Source of the DNA: Acidobacteriota bacterium | GTDB taxonomy: Bacteria; Acidobacteriota; Terriglobia; UBA7540 | Assembly (NCBI GenBank): GCA_003171295.1 | Contig: PMYF01000558.1 | Span: 1,391-7,559, forward strand | Direction: 5' to 3' | Length of the DNA stretch: 6,169 nt | Part shown: positions 1 to 6,084 of the stretch, one piece after another | Position numbering within the stretch: position 1 is the first letter of the stretch | Layout: the number at the start of each line of letters is the position of its first letter | The notes under the pieces: model-generated | Database searches by the model: none | What the model saw: only the letters and a program-made list of their open reading frames with translations | Told to the model about the DNA's origin: nothing | Translations under genes and position numbers: made by a program

Positions 1-74
1 ACCTCGTCAGTTATGTTGATGAACTCCCGATGCTTCTTGGTGTTAAACCACAGATACTCCGTATGCGATTTCAT
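1..74 (-). CDS. yjbQ: YjbQ/UPF0047 family protein, N-terminal fragment (runs off left edge)
   Basis: Reading the minus strand from the ATG at 74-72 gives 24 full codons beginning MKSHTEYLWFNTKKHREF and continuing INITDE, open to the window edge. This is the usual N-terminus of YjbQ/UPF0047 proteins, which start with an M-K-x-H-T-E-Y-L strand, an N-T-x-K/R-R-E turn and the I-T-D-E strand. The family consists of small (about 130-140 residue) soluble cytoplasmic proteins; some members have been linked to a secondary thiamine-phosphate synthase activity, but the physiological role is not settled. The start is supported by a GAGGA Shine-Dalgarno (minus strand, 85-81) six bases upstream. The gene is divergent from the RraA-family gene, so it is probably functionally unrelated to the cluster on the right. 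The catalytic part of the protein lies outside the window. Confidence 0.85.
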   Translation of the reverse strand, partial: MKSHTEYLWFNTKKHREFINITDE

Positions 75-156
75 GGCATGTCCTCGTTGTAGTGTGCGGC
101 GACTCCTCCCGGTTTGCAGGCGACCCTAGGTGGGGCTTGCCGAGGCTTTGCAGAAT

Positions 157-196
157 AGCAGAGTTCGGGCGCCAGAGCGCTGCCGCGAACTCTGCT
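157..196. repeat. 11-bp perfect inverted repeat / strong hairpin in the divergent intergenic region
   Basis: AGCAGAGTTCG at 157-167 is perfectly complementary to CGAACTCTGCT at 186-196. The stem can be extended by GGC (168-170) pairing with GCC (182-184), with one bulged G at 185, leaving an 11-base loop (171-181). Neither side is followed by a T-run, and both flanking genes are transcribed away from it, so it is not a conventional terminator for either. It sits about 105 bases upstream of the RraA-family start and 82 bases upstream of the yjbQ start. It could be an operator for a dimeric regulator, a 5'-leader structure, or a REP-like dispersed repeat. The rest of 75-300 shows no convincing gene. 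A very weak TTGTTT (217-222)/TATGGT (238-243) pair with a 15-base spacer is the only rightward promoter-like match I found. Confidence 0.6.
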
Positions 197-289
197 TGCC
201 CGTGGGCTCCAGCAAGTTGTTTGGAGCGGTTTCCATTTATGGTAGGCTTGGCCGGGTTGTCCTCATGATCCTGCTCAAAACCAACCTCC

Positions 290-297
290 GGAGAAGG
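290..297 (+). promoter_or_regulatory. Ribosome binding site fixing the RraA-family start at 301
   Basis: GGAGAAGG at 290-297 places its GGAG core seven bases before the ATG at 301. The reading frame stays open upstream to 130, with an alternative in-frame ATG at 265, but no comparable purine-rich site precedes that codon. Starting at 301 also gives a compact Sec-type signal peptide, so 301 is the preferred start. Confidence 0.7.
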
Positions 298-300
298 CCA

Positions 301-1203
301 ATGCAAGCAGCCATTCGAATTGCGTTCGCAGCAATCTTGACTCTTGGGTTTGCAGGAACCGCTTCACCGCAACTGGGCATGTTCTCGAATGAACAGCGCA
401 TCGCGCTGACGCGCGAGTGGAAGGGAGAGCGATTTTCCGACGGCCGTCCGAAGGTGCCTGATGCGGTGCTGGAGGGTTTGAAGGACGTGGACGCAGAGGA
501 GGCCTGGGGCGTGCTGCAGTCGCATGGTTACAACTACCAATTCGAAGGCGGCTGGCACGAAATCAACCCGGGAGGACGGATGGTGGGCCGCGTGTTCACG
601 GCCGTGTTCATGCCCCTGCGGCCCGACGTCAACGCGGTGATCAACGACAAAGGGAAGGAAGAGGGGCGGGTCGGAGCTCAGAACTCCTGGCCCATTGACA
701 TGCTTTCGCCCGGCGACGTCCTGGTGGTGGACCTTTTTGGGAAAATCAAGGACGGCACGTATGCGGGTGACAATCTTTCCACCGCCATCTTCGCTAAGAG
801 CCACAGCGGCTTGGTGGTGGATGGCTCGGTACGGGATGAGACGGGCATCTCCGCAATCAAAGGCATGCACGTCTTCGTCCGTGGTGTCGACCCTTCCGCG
901 TTGCGTGACGTGACGCTCCTGGGCATCAATGTGCCCATCCGCATTGGTCAGGCCACAGTGATGCCCGGCGACGTGGCGGTGAGCGACCCGGAAGGAATCA
1001 CCTTTATTCCTCCGCAGATCGCCCAGGACGTCATCGACAAAGCCCAAATGACGCACGCGGTAGATGAATGGGGGCATGCGATGCTGCGCGAAGGCAGGTA
1101 CACGCCGGGCCAGATCGACCGCAAGTGGACCAAGCCGATGATCGAAGAGTTCAACAGATGGCTCCAACAGAAAGGCTTAAAGCTGCACATGCCGGAAGAG
1201 TAG
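301..1203 (+). CDS. Exported RraA-family protein (aldolase/lyase-like fold)
   Basis: A 300-residue protein of the RraA / 4-hydroxy-4-methyl-2-oxoglutarate (HMG) aldolase-like family, often annotated 'dimethylmenaquinone methyltransferase', a name now considered misleading. The N-terminus has one Arg then a hydrophobic stretch (about residues 7-19) and a small-residue region near 19-22, consistent with a Sec signal peptide. The core runs from about residue 40 to 250. It contains PGDVLVVD (137-144), GDNL (156-159) and VVDGSVRD (172-179); Asp157 and Arg178-Asp179 fit the D-X20-R-D metal/substrate motif that I recall for class II HMG aldolases. A second PGDVAVSDPEG strand follows at about 222-232, then a charged C-terminal extension of roughly 50 residues. 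E. coli RraA (about 160 residues) lacks these extensions. Retention of the motif suggests a divalent-metal pyruvate aldolase or oxaloacetate-type decarboxylase rather than an RNase E inhibitor, but the substrate is unknown. The enolase-superfamily gene begins 40 bases downstream, so co-transcription is likely. Confidence 0.85.
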   Translation: MQAAIRIAFAAILTLGFAGTASPQLGMFSNEQRIALTREWKGERFSDGRPKVPDAVLEGLKDVDAEEAWGVLQSHGYNYQFEGGWHEINPGGRMVGRVFTAVFMPLRPDVNAVINDKGKEEGRVGAQNSWPIDMLSPGDVLVVDLFGKIKDGTYAGDNLSTAIFAKSHSGLVVDGSVRDETGISAIKGMHVFVRGVDPSALRDVTLLGINVPIRIGQATVMPGDVAVSDPEGITFIPPQIAQDVIDKAQMTHAVDEWGHAMLREGRYTPGQIDRKWTKPMIEEFNRWLQQKGLKLHMPEE

Positions 1204-1228
1204 CCCTCCTGGGAGTGATTCTCACGAT

Positions 1229-1233
1229 GGAGG
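1229..1233 (+). promoter_or_regulatory. Ribosome binding site for the enolase-superfamily gene
   Basis: GGAGG at 1229-1233 lies ten bases upstream of the ATG at 1244. The other candidate start, ATG at 1268 immediately before the twin-arginine motif, has only C-rich sequence ahead of it, so 1244 is preferred. Either start would preserve the Tat signal. Confidence 0.65.
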
Positions 1234-1243
1234 CCCGACCCCC

Positions 1244-2602
1244 ATGGATCGATTCCACCCGTACCCGATGAGCCGTCGCGGTATCCTGAAGGGCTCTGCG
1301 GCTGCCTTGGGCGGTGCGCTTTGGCCGGGTGAAGCCGGTCGAGCGGCGCCCCAGAATGTGAACACGCATTCCCGGCCCTCCGACCTCAGGATTACGGACC
1401 TTCGCATCGCGCACATTACGAAGGCTCCCATGAACTGTCCGCTCCTCCGCATCGATACCAATCAGGATGTCTATGGGTTGGGTGAAGTGCGTGATGGCGC
1501 CAGCCCGACGTACGCCTTGATGTTGAAGAGCAGGTTAATCGGTGAGAACCCCTGCGAGGTCGATCGGCTCTTTCGCAGGGTCAAGCAATTCGGGGGACAT
1601 GGCCGGCAGGGGGGCGGCGTGAGTGGTGTGGAAATGGCCCTTTGGGACCTCGCCGGCAAAGTGTACAACGTCCCGGTATACCAGATGCTGGGGGGAAAGT
1701 TTCGTGACCGCATCCGTACCTACGCGGACACGGACATGTCCCCGGATCCCCGAGTGTATGCGCAGCGGCTCAAGGAACGGATGGATCAGGGATATACGTG
1801 GTTGAAGATGGATCTCGGGGTTGGACTGGTCGAAAAGACTCCGGGCACGATCACTCGGCCGGCAGGCCTCAGCGAGCGCGAGCAGATCTTCACCCCGCAC
1901 CCGTTCGCTGGCATGGAGATTACCGACAAGGGCATCGCGCTGATGGCGGATTTCGTCGCGCAAGTACGCGATGCGGTGGGAATGGAAATTCCCCTGGCCG
2001 CTGACCACTTTGGGCACATCGGGGTCAATTCCTGCATCCGCCTCGGCCGTGCGCTGGAGCGATTCAACCTCGCCTGGCTCGAAGACATGATCCCCTGGTC
2101 ATACATGGAGTTGTGGAAACAGATCACGGACTCGATTAACTTGCCGACCCTAACGGGAGAGGACATTTATCTAAAGGAAGATTTCCTGAAACTTTCCAGC
2201 AGTCACGCAATTCGCAAAATTCACCCTGACCTCGCCACTACGGGCGGGATTCTGGAGACGAAGAAAATCGGCGATCTGGCGCAGGAGTATCGCGTCCCCA
2301 TGGCCATGCATTTTGCCGGATCACCGGTTTCCTGCATGGCGAGCGTCCACTGTGCGGCGGCCACGCAAAACTTCCTGGCGCTGGAGAACCATTCCTTCGA
2401 TGTGTCCTGGTGGGACGACCTCGTCAATGGTGTCAAGAAGCCGATTGTTGACCGCGGGTACATCCCCGTTCCGGAGGCGCCCGGCTTGGGCGTGACCCTC
2501 AATGAAGACGTCGTGAAACAGCACTTGCTGCCGGGGACGAACTATTTCGCTCCAACGCCCGAGTGGGACAAAGAACGTTCCTGGGACCGTTTGTGGAGCT
2601 AG
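1244..2602 (+). CDS. Tat-exported enolase-superfamily protein (mandelate racemase / sugar-acid dehydratase-like)
   Basis: A 452-residue protein. Residues 10-16 read SRRGILK, a twin-arginine motif, followed by an Ala/Gly/Leu h-region (18-27) and a likely cleavage site near Ala34-Ala35, so export of a folded metalloenzyme is predicted. The capping domain spans roughly 45-170 (ITDLRIAHI onwards, including the GVEMALWDLAGK helix), followed by a TIM-barrel domain. Predicted Mg ligands are Asp254, Glu280 and Glu306; a His-Asp dyad is Asp329 and His356. Their spacings (26, 26, +23 and +50) equal those I recall for mandelate racemase (D195/E221/E247, D270-H297), so the acid/base machinery on that face is intact. 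On the other face the K-x-K pair is replaced by K188-M-D190, and about 35 extra residues (roughly 192-227) separate it from the first ligand. The C-terminal PVPEAPGLGVTLNED stretch is typical of the family. Proton abstraction alpha to a carboxylate is the family reaction; acid-sugar dehydratase is the best guess and the substrate is unknown. The gene lies between the RraA-family and glycosidase genes. Confidence 0.88.
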   Translation: MDRFHPYPMSRRGILKGSAAALGGALWPGEAGRAAPQNVNTHSRPSDLRITDLRIAHITKAPMNCPLLRIDTNQDVYGLGEVRDGASPTYALMLKSRLIGENPCEVDRLFRRVKQFGGHGRQGGGVSGVEMALWDLAGKVYNVPVYQMLGGKFRDRIRTYADTDMSPDPRVYAQRLKERMDQGYTWLKMDLGVGLVEKTPGTITRPAGLSEREQIFTPHPFAGMEITDKGIALMADFVAQVRDAVGMEIPLAADHFGHIGVNSCIRLGRALERFNLAWLEDMIPWSYMELWKQITDSINLPTLTGEDIYLKEDFLKLSSSHAIRKIHPDLATTGGILETKKIGDLAQEYRVPMAMHFAGSPVSCMASVHCAAATQNFLALENHSFDVSWWDDLVNGVKKPIVDRGYIPVPEAPGLGVTLNEDVVKQHLLPGTNYFAPTPEWDKERSWDRLWS

Positions 2603-2619
2603 GCGCGTCCGACCCTTCG

Positions 2620-2647
2620 GGCTCAGGCGAGGCCATGTCCTGAAGCC
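2620..2647 (+). other. Imperfect hairpin between enolase-superfamily and glycosidase genes
   Basis: GGCTCAGG (2620-2627) can pair with CCTG and AGCC (2639-2642 and 2644-2647) around one bulged A at 2643, leaving an 11-base loop. It begins 18 bases after the upstream stop. There is no T-run, so it is not a clear intrinsic terminator; an mRNA processing or stability element that tunes expression between genes is possible. The remainder of the 92-base gap holds only the GAGG ribosome binding site (2683-2686). Confidence 0.3.
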
Positions 2648-2694
2648 TGGCCCCTCCCCGCGCGCCAATCCTCGCAGCCAATGAGGTTAAGCTC

Positions 2695-5034
2695 ATGACA
2701 CTCTCCAGAATCCTTTCGAAGTTCGCCTTGATTAGCACCGCAATGGCGTGTGCAGGTTTGACGACAGTTGCCTCAATGGCGCCCAGTCCGGACGAGGCCG
2801 CGGGCGGTCCCAGGGGGCTCGAGACCTCCTACCTGTCGTTTCGCGTCCACCCGGAGGCCGGCGGTTACGAAATCGTCGACAAGGCGGGTGGCGTCGTTTG
2901 GCGCTCCAATCCTCGCTTACCGCGATTCGGCGAGGTAACCGTGACGGTGGATGGACGATCGCAGCGCCTCGACCTCATCCGGGGCCAAGTCGAAAGCGCC
3001 GGCAACGGGCTGAAGCTCACGTTTCATCCGCTACCGTCTCTTCCCCAAGCGCTGGTGGTGGTCAGCGTGCAGCCTGTAGCGGAAGGGAAGGGTTTGCAAT
3101 TCGCCTACACGGCAGGCCCTGAGGTTCCGCTGGAAAGCATTCGTTTGCTCGACGACGCCCTGGGGACGACAGACGCTGAGCACGGATACGTCGTCGCTCC
3201 CGCCCGCATGGGTCTGCTGGTCCCGGCGCGCCGCGGTGTGAATTTCACTCACACTTTCGACACTTATGACTACGAAGGCTGCCACATGGCCATGTGGGGA
3301 GTGGTGAAGAACGGTGCGGCCGCGCTGATCACCTGGGATGACCCTTACGTTGCGCTCGAATTGAAGAGTGAATTGCAGGCGACAGGTGATCCGGCGGGAA
3401 TACAGGTGCTGGCCACGTCGCTCGAGCTCCGCAAATCGGCAAAATCATTTCGACTGCGCTTCCTGGGGCGGGGAGATTACGTCACGCTGGCCAAGGCTTA
3501 TCGCCAGGTGGCTGCGGAGCGAGGTTGGCTCGCGACCTGGGGCGAAAAGTTGCAGGATCATCCCGAGCGCGCGAAGTTGTTTGGAGCGATCAACTACAAG
3601 CTTTGGGCGCTGCTGGACCGCGAGATGGACTTGACCAGCACCAAGCAAGAGGTTGCGAAGGTCAACTGGACATTCGCGGAAGCCGCCCAGGTCGCCGAGC
3701 ACCTCAAGAGCGACTTGAAGCTGGAAAAAGTCCTCTTCATCATGGGCGGCTGGACGCACCGTGGATATGACAACCAGCACCCCGACATCCTCCCCGCCAA
3801 CCCGGAGTGCGGCGGCAACCCGGGGCTCGCCGAGTGCGCGCGCCGCGTTATGCAACTGGGATATGTTTTATGTCTGCACGATAATTACCAGGATATCTAC
3901 CGCGATTCGCCCTCCTGGAATGAAGACCTGATTATGAAGCAGCCCGACGGGTCCCTGGCGAAAGGCGGCCATTGGTGGGGCGGCCAGGCCTATCTAACCT
4001 GCTCCCTCAAAGCCCTGGAATTGGCGAAACGGCCCCAGAACCTCGCGGCTGTCAAGGAGATCACGAACGCCAATGCTTACTTCATTGATACGACTTACGC
4101 CGCAGGCCTGCAGGAATGTTCTGATCCGGCTCACCCTCTGACACGCGCCGACGACATGAAATGGAAGCAGGCGATCTCCGACTACGCGCGCCAGGTGTTT
4201 GGCATTTTCGGAAGCGAAGACGGGCGTGAATGGGCGATTCCCCACAGCGATTTCTTTGAAGGCCTGACCGGCGTGGAGGGGACATGGTTCCACAACAAGG
4301 AACTGCTCAAAGAAACCGGTGGGGTCTCCATCCCGATGTTTGAGCTGGTTTACCGCGACTGTGTTGCCCTCTACGGGAAATACGGATTTGATATTTCGCG
4401 GTCGGCTGATTACGTGCTCTATCACCTCAGTATCGGCCGCACGCTGAACTACCACGAGATTCCACCCCATCTTTACTGGAAGGAGGTTGCCCCGTCGCCG
4501 GCTCCGGGAGAAGGGACCATGGTTGCCCGAAAGGATCCCGCCCTTTTTACCCGTGCCGATCACGGCTGGGCGGAAGGCCTTCACCCCATGGATCGCTTCG
4601 TCAAGAACACCTATGAGATTCTCTCACCTTTGAATGAGCTGACGGCCGAGGCGCCAATGAGCGAGCACCAGTTCCTGACCCCGGACTACCAAGTGCAGCG
4701 CAGCGTCTTTGGGGGAGGAGACAGCCAAGCCGTGGTCGTCGTCAACACGGGCAGCGCCAATTACTCCACCCATTCATCACTGGGCGGAAACATTGTTTTG
4801 CCGCCCGGAGGGTTTCTGATTGAGGCTCCGACCTTCCTGGCCTTTCACGCGGCAAGTTGGAACGGTCTCGCCTACCGAGATCCGCCCTTGTTCACGCTGC
4901 GCAGCGCAGACGGGCAGCCGCTGGCGCGCTCGCGGCGCATTCGGATTTTTCACGGCTTCGGCGACCCACGCGTGAAATTGCCGGGAGCAACCTTTACGGT
5001 TGCCAAGGAAGAAATCGTCTCGGTCACGCCGTAG
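2695..5034 (+). CDS. Secreted GH129/GH101-like glycoside hydrolase
   Basis: A 779-residue protein. The ATG at 2695 has GAGG (2683-2686) eight bases upstream and gives a Sec-type signal: Arg5/Lys9, hydrophobic 10-26, probable cleavage near 26-28. A Cys at 19 lacks a good lipobox. I read an N-terminal beta-sandwich (about 40-280), a catalytic (beta/alpha)8 barrel (about 285-620) and a C-terminal beta domain (about 650-779). Barrel signatures resemble the GH129 family and its GH101 relatives: the MGGWTHRGYDNQHPD block (351-364) leading to LPANPECGG, LHDNYQD (394-400), an FIDTTYA strand with Asp465, and FGSEDGREW with Glu508, followed by IPHSDFFEG. Asp465 and Glu508 are the predicted nucleophile and acid/base. 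Their 43-residue separation equals that I recall for the Bifidobacterium GH129 enzyme NagBb (D435/E478). Characterised relatives release alpha-linked GalNAc from mucin-type glycans, but this protein is distant enough that substrate cannot be assigned. It probably acts in the periplasm or outside the cell and feeds the two upstream gene products, which is inference. Confidence 0.75.
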   Translation: MTLSRILSKFALISTAMACAGLTTVASMAPSPDEAAGGPRGLETSYLSFRVHPEAGGYEIVDKAGGVVWRSNPRLPRFGEVTVTVDGRSQRLDLIRGQVESAGNGLKLTFHPLPSLPQALVVVSVQPVAEGKGLQFAYTAGPEVPLESIRLLDDALGTTDAEHGYVVAPARMGLLVPARRGVNFTHTFDTYDYEGCHMAMWGVVKNGAAALITWDDPYVALELKSELQATGDPAGIQVLATSLELRKSAKSFRLRFLGRGDYVTLAKAYRQVAAERGWLATWGEKLQDHPERAKLFGAINYKLWALLDREMDLTSTKQEVAKVNWTFAEAAQVAEHLKSDLKLEKVLFIMGGWTHRGYDNQHPDILPANPECGGNPGLAECARRVMQLGYVLCLHDNYQDIYRDSPSWNEDLIMKQPDGSLAKGGHWWGGQAYLTCSLKALELAKRPQNLAAVKEITNANAYFIDTTYAAGLQECSDPAHPLTRADDMKWKQAISDYARQVFGIFGSEDGREWAIPHSDFFEGLTGVEGTWFHNKELLKETGGVSIPMFELVYRDCVALYGKYGFDISRSADYVLYHLSIGRTLNYHEIPPHLYWKEVAPSPAPGEGTMVARKDPALFTRADHGWAEGLHPMDRFVKNTYEILSPLNELTAEAPMSEHQFLTPDYQVQRSVFGGGDSQAVVVVNTGSANYSTHSSLGGNIVLPPGGFLIEAPTFLAFHAASWNGLAYRDPPLFTLRSADGQPLARSRRIRIFHGFGDPRVKLPGATFTVAKEEIVSVTP

Positions 5035-5043
5035 GGGGTACCA

Positions 5044-5064
5044 CGGAGTTGTTCTTGAACTCCG
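5044..5064 (+). other. Hairpin just after the glycosidase stop codon
   Basis: CGGAGTT (5044-5050) pairs perfectly with AACTCCG (5058-5064) around a seven-base loop, starting 10 bases after the stop. It lacks a downstream T-tract, so if it ends the upstream transcript it is not a canonical intrinsic terminator. It may instead be a 3'-end processing or stability structure. Confidence 0.35.
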
Positions 5065-5101
5065 CGGCGCTTCGAATCTCCACCGGCCGTTTGACCTCGT
5101 A

Positions 5102-5124
5102 GCGCGGCCATCGTGGCCCTGCGC
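5102..5124 (+). other. Compact GC-rich hairpin upstream of aguB
   Basis: GCGC (5102-5105) followed by GGCCA (5106-5110) pairs with TGGCC (5114-5118) and GCGC (5121-5124). There is a two-base CT bulge at 5119-5120 and a TCG loop. No T-run follows on either strand. It lies between the glycosidase hairpin and the candidate aguB promoter, so it could mark the boundary of the two transcription units. Confidence 0.35.
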
Positions 5125-5133
5125 ATGGGAAGG

Positions 5134-5162
5134 TTGGCAAATCGGCCGGAGTTGTGTAGTCT
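5134..5162 (+). promoter_or_regulatory. Candidate sigma70-type promoter for aguB, possibly leaderless
   Basis: TTGGCA (5134-5139; 5 of 6 matches to TTGACA) and TAGTCT (5157-5162; retains the key T, A and final T of TATAAT) are separated by 17 bases. The expected transcription start is about 5169-5170, which coincides with the A of the aguB ATG. The nearest GGAG (5148-5151) is 18 bases from the ATG, too far for normal use, which fits a leaderless message. The -10 match is only 3 of 6, so this is tentative. Confidence 0.4.
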
Positions 5163-5169
5163 CAACCAG

Positions 5170-6084
5170 ATGACACCCAAGCCGAAATACATCGCGGGCC
5201 TGGTGCAGATGTCGTGCGGCTTGAGCCCCGACGAAAACCTCCAGAAGGCTGCCGCTCGCGTTGCGGAAGCCGCCCAACGCGGCGCGGAAGTCATCTGCTT
5301 GCCGGAACTCTTCCGTTCGCAATACTTCTGCCAGCGGGAGGACGCGGCGCGCTTCGATATTGCCGAGCCGGTTCGCGGCCCGACGACTGAGGTGTTGGGG
5401 AGAATCGCCCAAGCCCACGGCGTGGTTATCGTGGCGCCCATCTTCGAGCGCCGCACCCTAGGCGTCTATCACAACAGTGCGGCGGTGATTGACGCGACCG
5501 GCGAAGTCGTGGGCCTTTACCGCAAGATGCACATTCCCGATGACCCCGCTTATTACGAGAAGTTCTACTTCACCCCGGGCGACCTGGGCTTTCGCGCCTT
5601 CGATACGAGCGTGGGCCGCATCGCCACGCTGATTTGCTGGGATCAATGGTTCCCGGAAGGCGCGCGTCTTGCCGCCCTGGAAGGGCCCAGCGTGCTCTTC
5701 TATCCCACGGCCATTGGCTGGCATCCGGCGGAGAAGGAGCAATTCGGTTCCGCGCAGCGCGATGCCTGGCGAACCATCCAGCGCAGTCACGCAATCGCCA
5801 ACGGTGTGTACGTTGCGGCGGCCAATCGCGTGGGTTTTGAAAAGCCCGACGGTGCGAGCGCCGGCTTGGAATTCTGGGGCTCGTCATTTATTTCGGACCC
5901 GTTTGGCGTGGTGCTGGCCGAGGCGTCGGCGGATCGGGAAGAAATCCTTTTGGCCGAAATCGATCTGTCCCGCATTGAAGACGTGCGGCGCAATTGGCCT
6001 TTTCTACGAGACCGGCGAATTGACGCCTACGCCGGGATTACCAACCGTTTCCGGAACGAGGAACCGTGGCGCAAGAAAGAGTAG
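5170..6084 (+). CDS. aguB: N-carbamoylputrescine amidase (nitrilase superfamily)
   Basis: A 304-residue cytoplasmic carbon-nitrogen hydrolase. It hydrolyses N-carbamoylputrescine to putrescine, CO2 and ammonia, the last step of the agmatine route to polyamines. The nitrilase triad is complete: Glu46 in CLPELF, Lys119 in YRKMHIPD and Cys156 in LICWDQWFPE. The stretch from YRKMHIPDDPAYYEKFYF through TPGD, and the IGWHPAEKEQFGSAQRDAW block, are features of AguB rather than of generic nitrilases. Length matches the family (about 290-300). The frame is open upstream to a GTG at 5113, but family alignment (KYIAGLVQM as first beta-strand) favours the ATG at 5170, even though it has no close Shine-Dalgarno. 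The start of agmatine deiminase overlaps its 3' end, which confirms the pathway assignment. Confidence 0.93.
   Translation: MTPKPKYIAGLVQMSCGLSPDENLQKAAARVAEAAQRGAEVICLPELFRSQYFCQREDAARFDIAEPVRGPTTEVLGRIAQAHGVVIVAPIFERRTLGVYHNSAAVIDATGEVVGLYRKMHIPDDPAYYEKFYFTPGDLGFRAFDTSVGRIATLICWDQWFPEGARLAALEGPSVLFYPTAIGWHPAEKEQFGSAQRDAWRTIQRSHAIANGVYVAAANRVGFEKPDGASAGLEFWGSSFISDPFGVVLAEASADREEILLAEIDLSRIEDVRRNWPFLRDRRIDAYAGITNRFRNEEPWRKKE
6058..6062 (+). promoter_or_regulatory. Ribosome binding site for aguA inside the aguB coding end
   Basis: GAGGA at 6058-6062 lies three bases (its GAGG core four bases) ahead of the GTG at 6066. The spacing is short but it is the only candidate site, and no other in-frame start codon occurs nearby. 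Initiation inside the aguB end suggests translational coupling. Confidence 0.5.

Noticed and set aside
214..228. A 15-base exact match (AAGTTGTTTGGAGCG) between the intergenic region at 214-228 and the glycosidase gene at 3574-3588
   Set aside because: Only two copies, one within conserved coding sequence, with no extension on either side. A chance match of this length in 6 kb is uncommon but not improbable enough to call a repeat.
130..300. Upstream extension of the RraA-family frame to 130 or 265
   Set aside because: The extension has no ribosome binding site and would bury the signal peptide (start 130). Start 265 would still give a usable, more positively charged signal region, but the GGAGAAGG at 290-297 points to 301.
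364..1167. Long minus-strand open frame (267 codons) opposite the RraA-family gene
   Set aside because: It is antisense to a gene with clear family motifs, its translation is rich in His/Arg/Val with no recognisable domain, and it has no convincing ribosome binding site. It is a GC-driven shadow.
2713..2760. Possible lipoprotein lipobox at Cys19 of the glycosidase
   Set aside because: The residues before the Cys are A-M-A rather than the usual L-[AST]-[GA], so an ordinary Sec signal peptide is more likely.
3994..4584. Minus-strand open frame of 196 codons inside the glycosidase gene
   Set aside because: It lies wholly opposite the catalytic barrel coding region and has no family-like motifs; the plus strand explains the sequence.
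4777..5418. Minus-strand open frame of 213 codons spanning the glycosidase end, the gap and the aguB start
   Set aside because: It overlaps two well-supported plus-strand genes and its translation is low-complexity Arg/Ala-rich without recognisable motifs.
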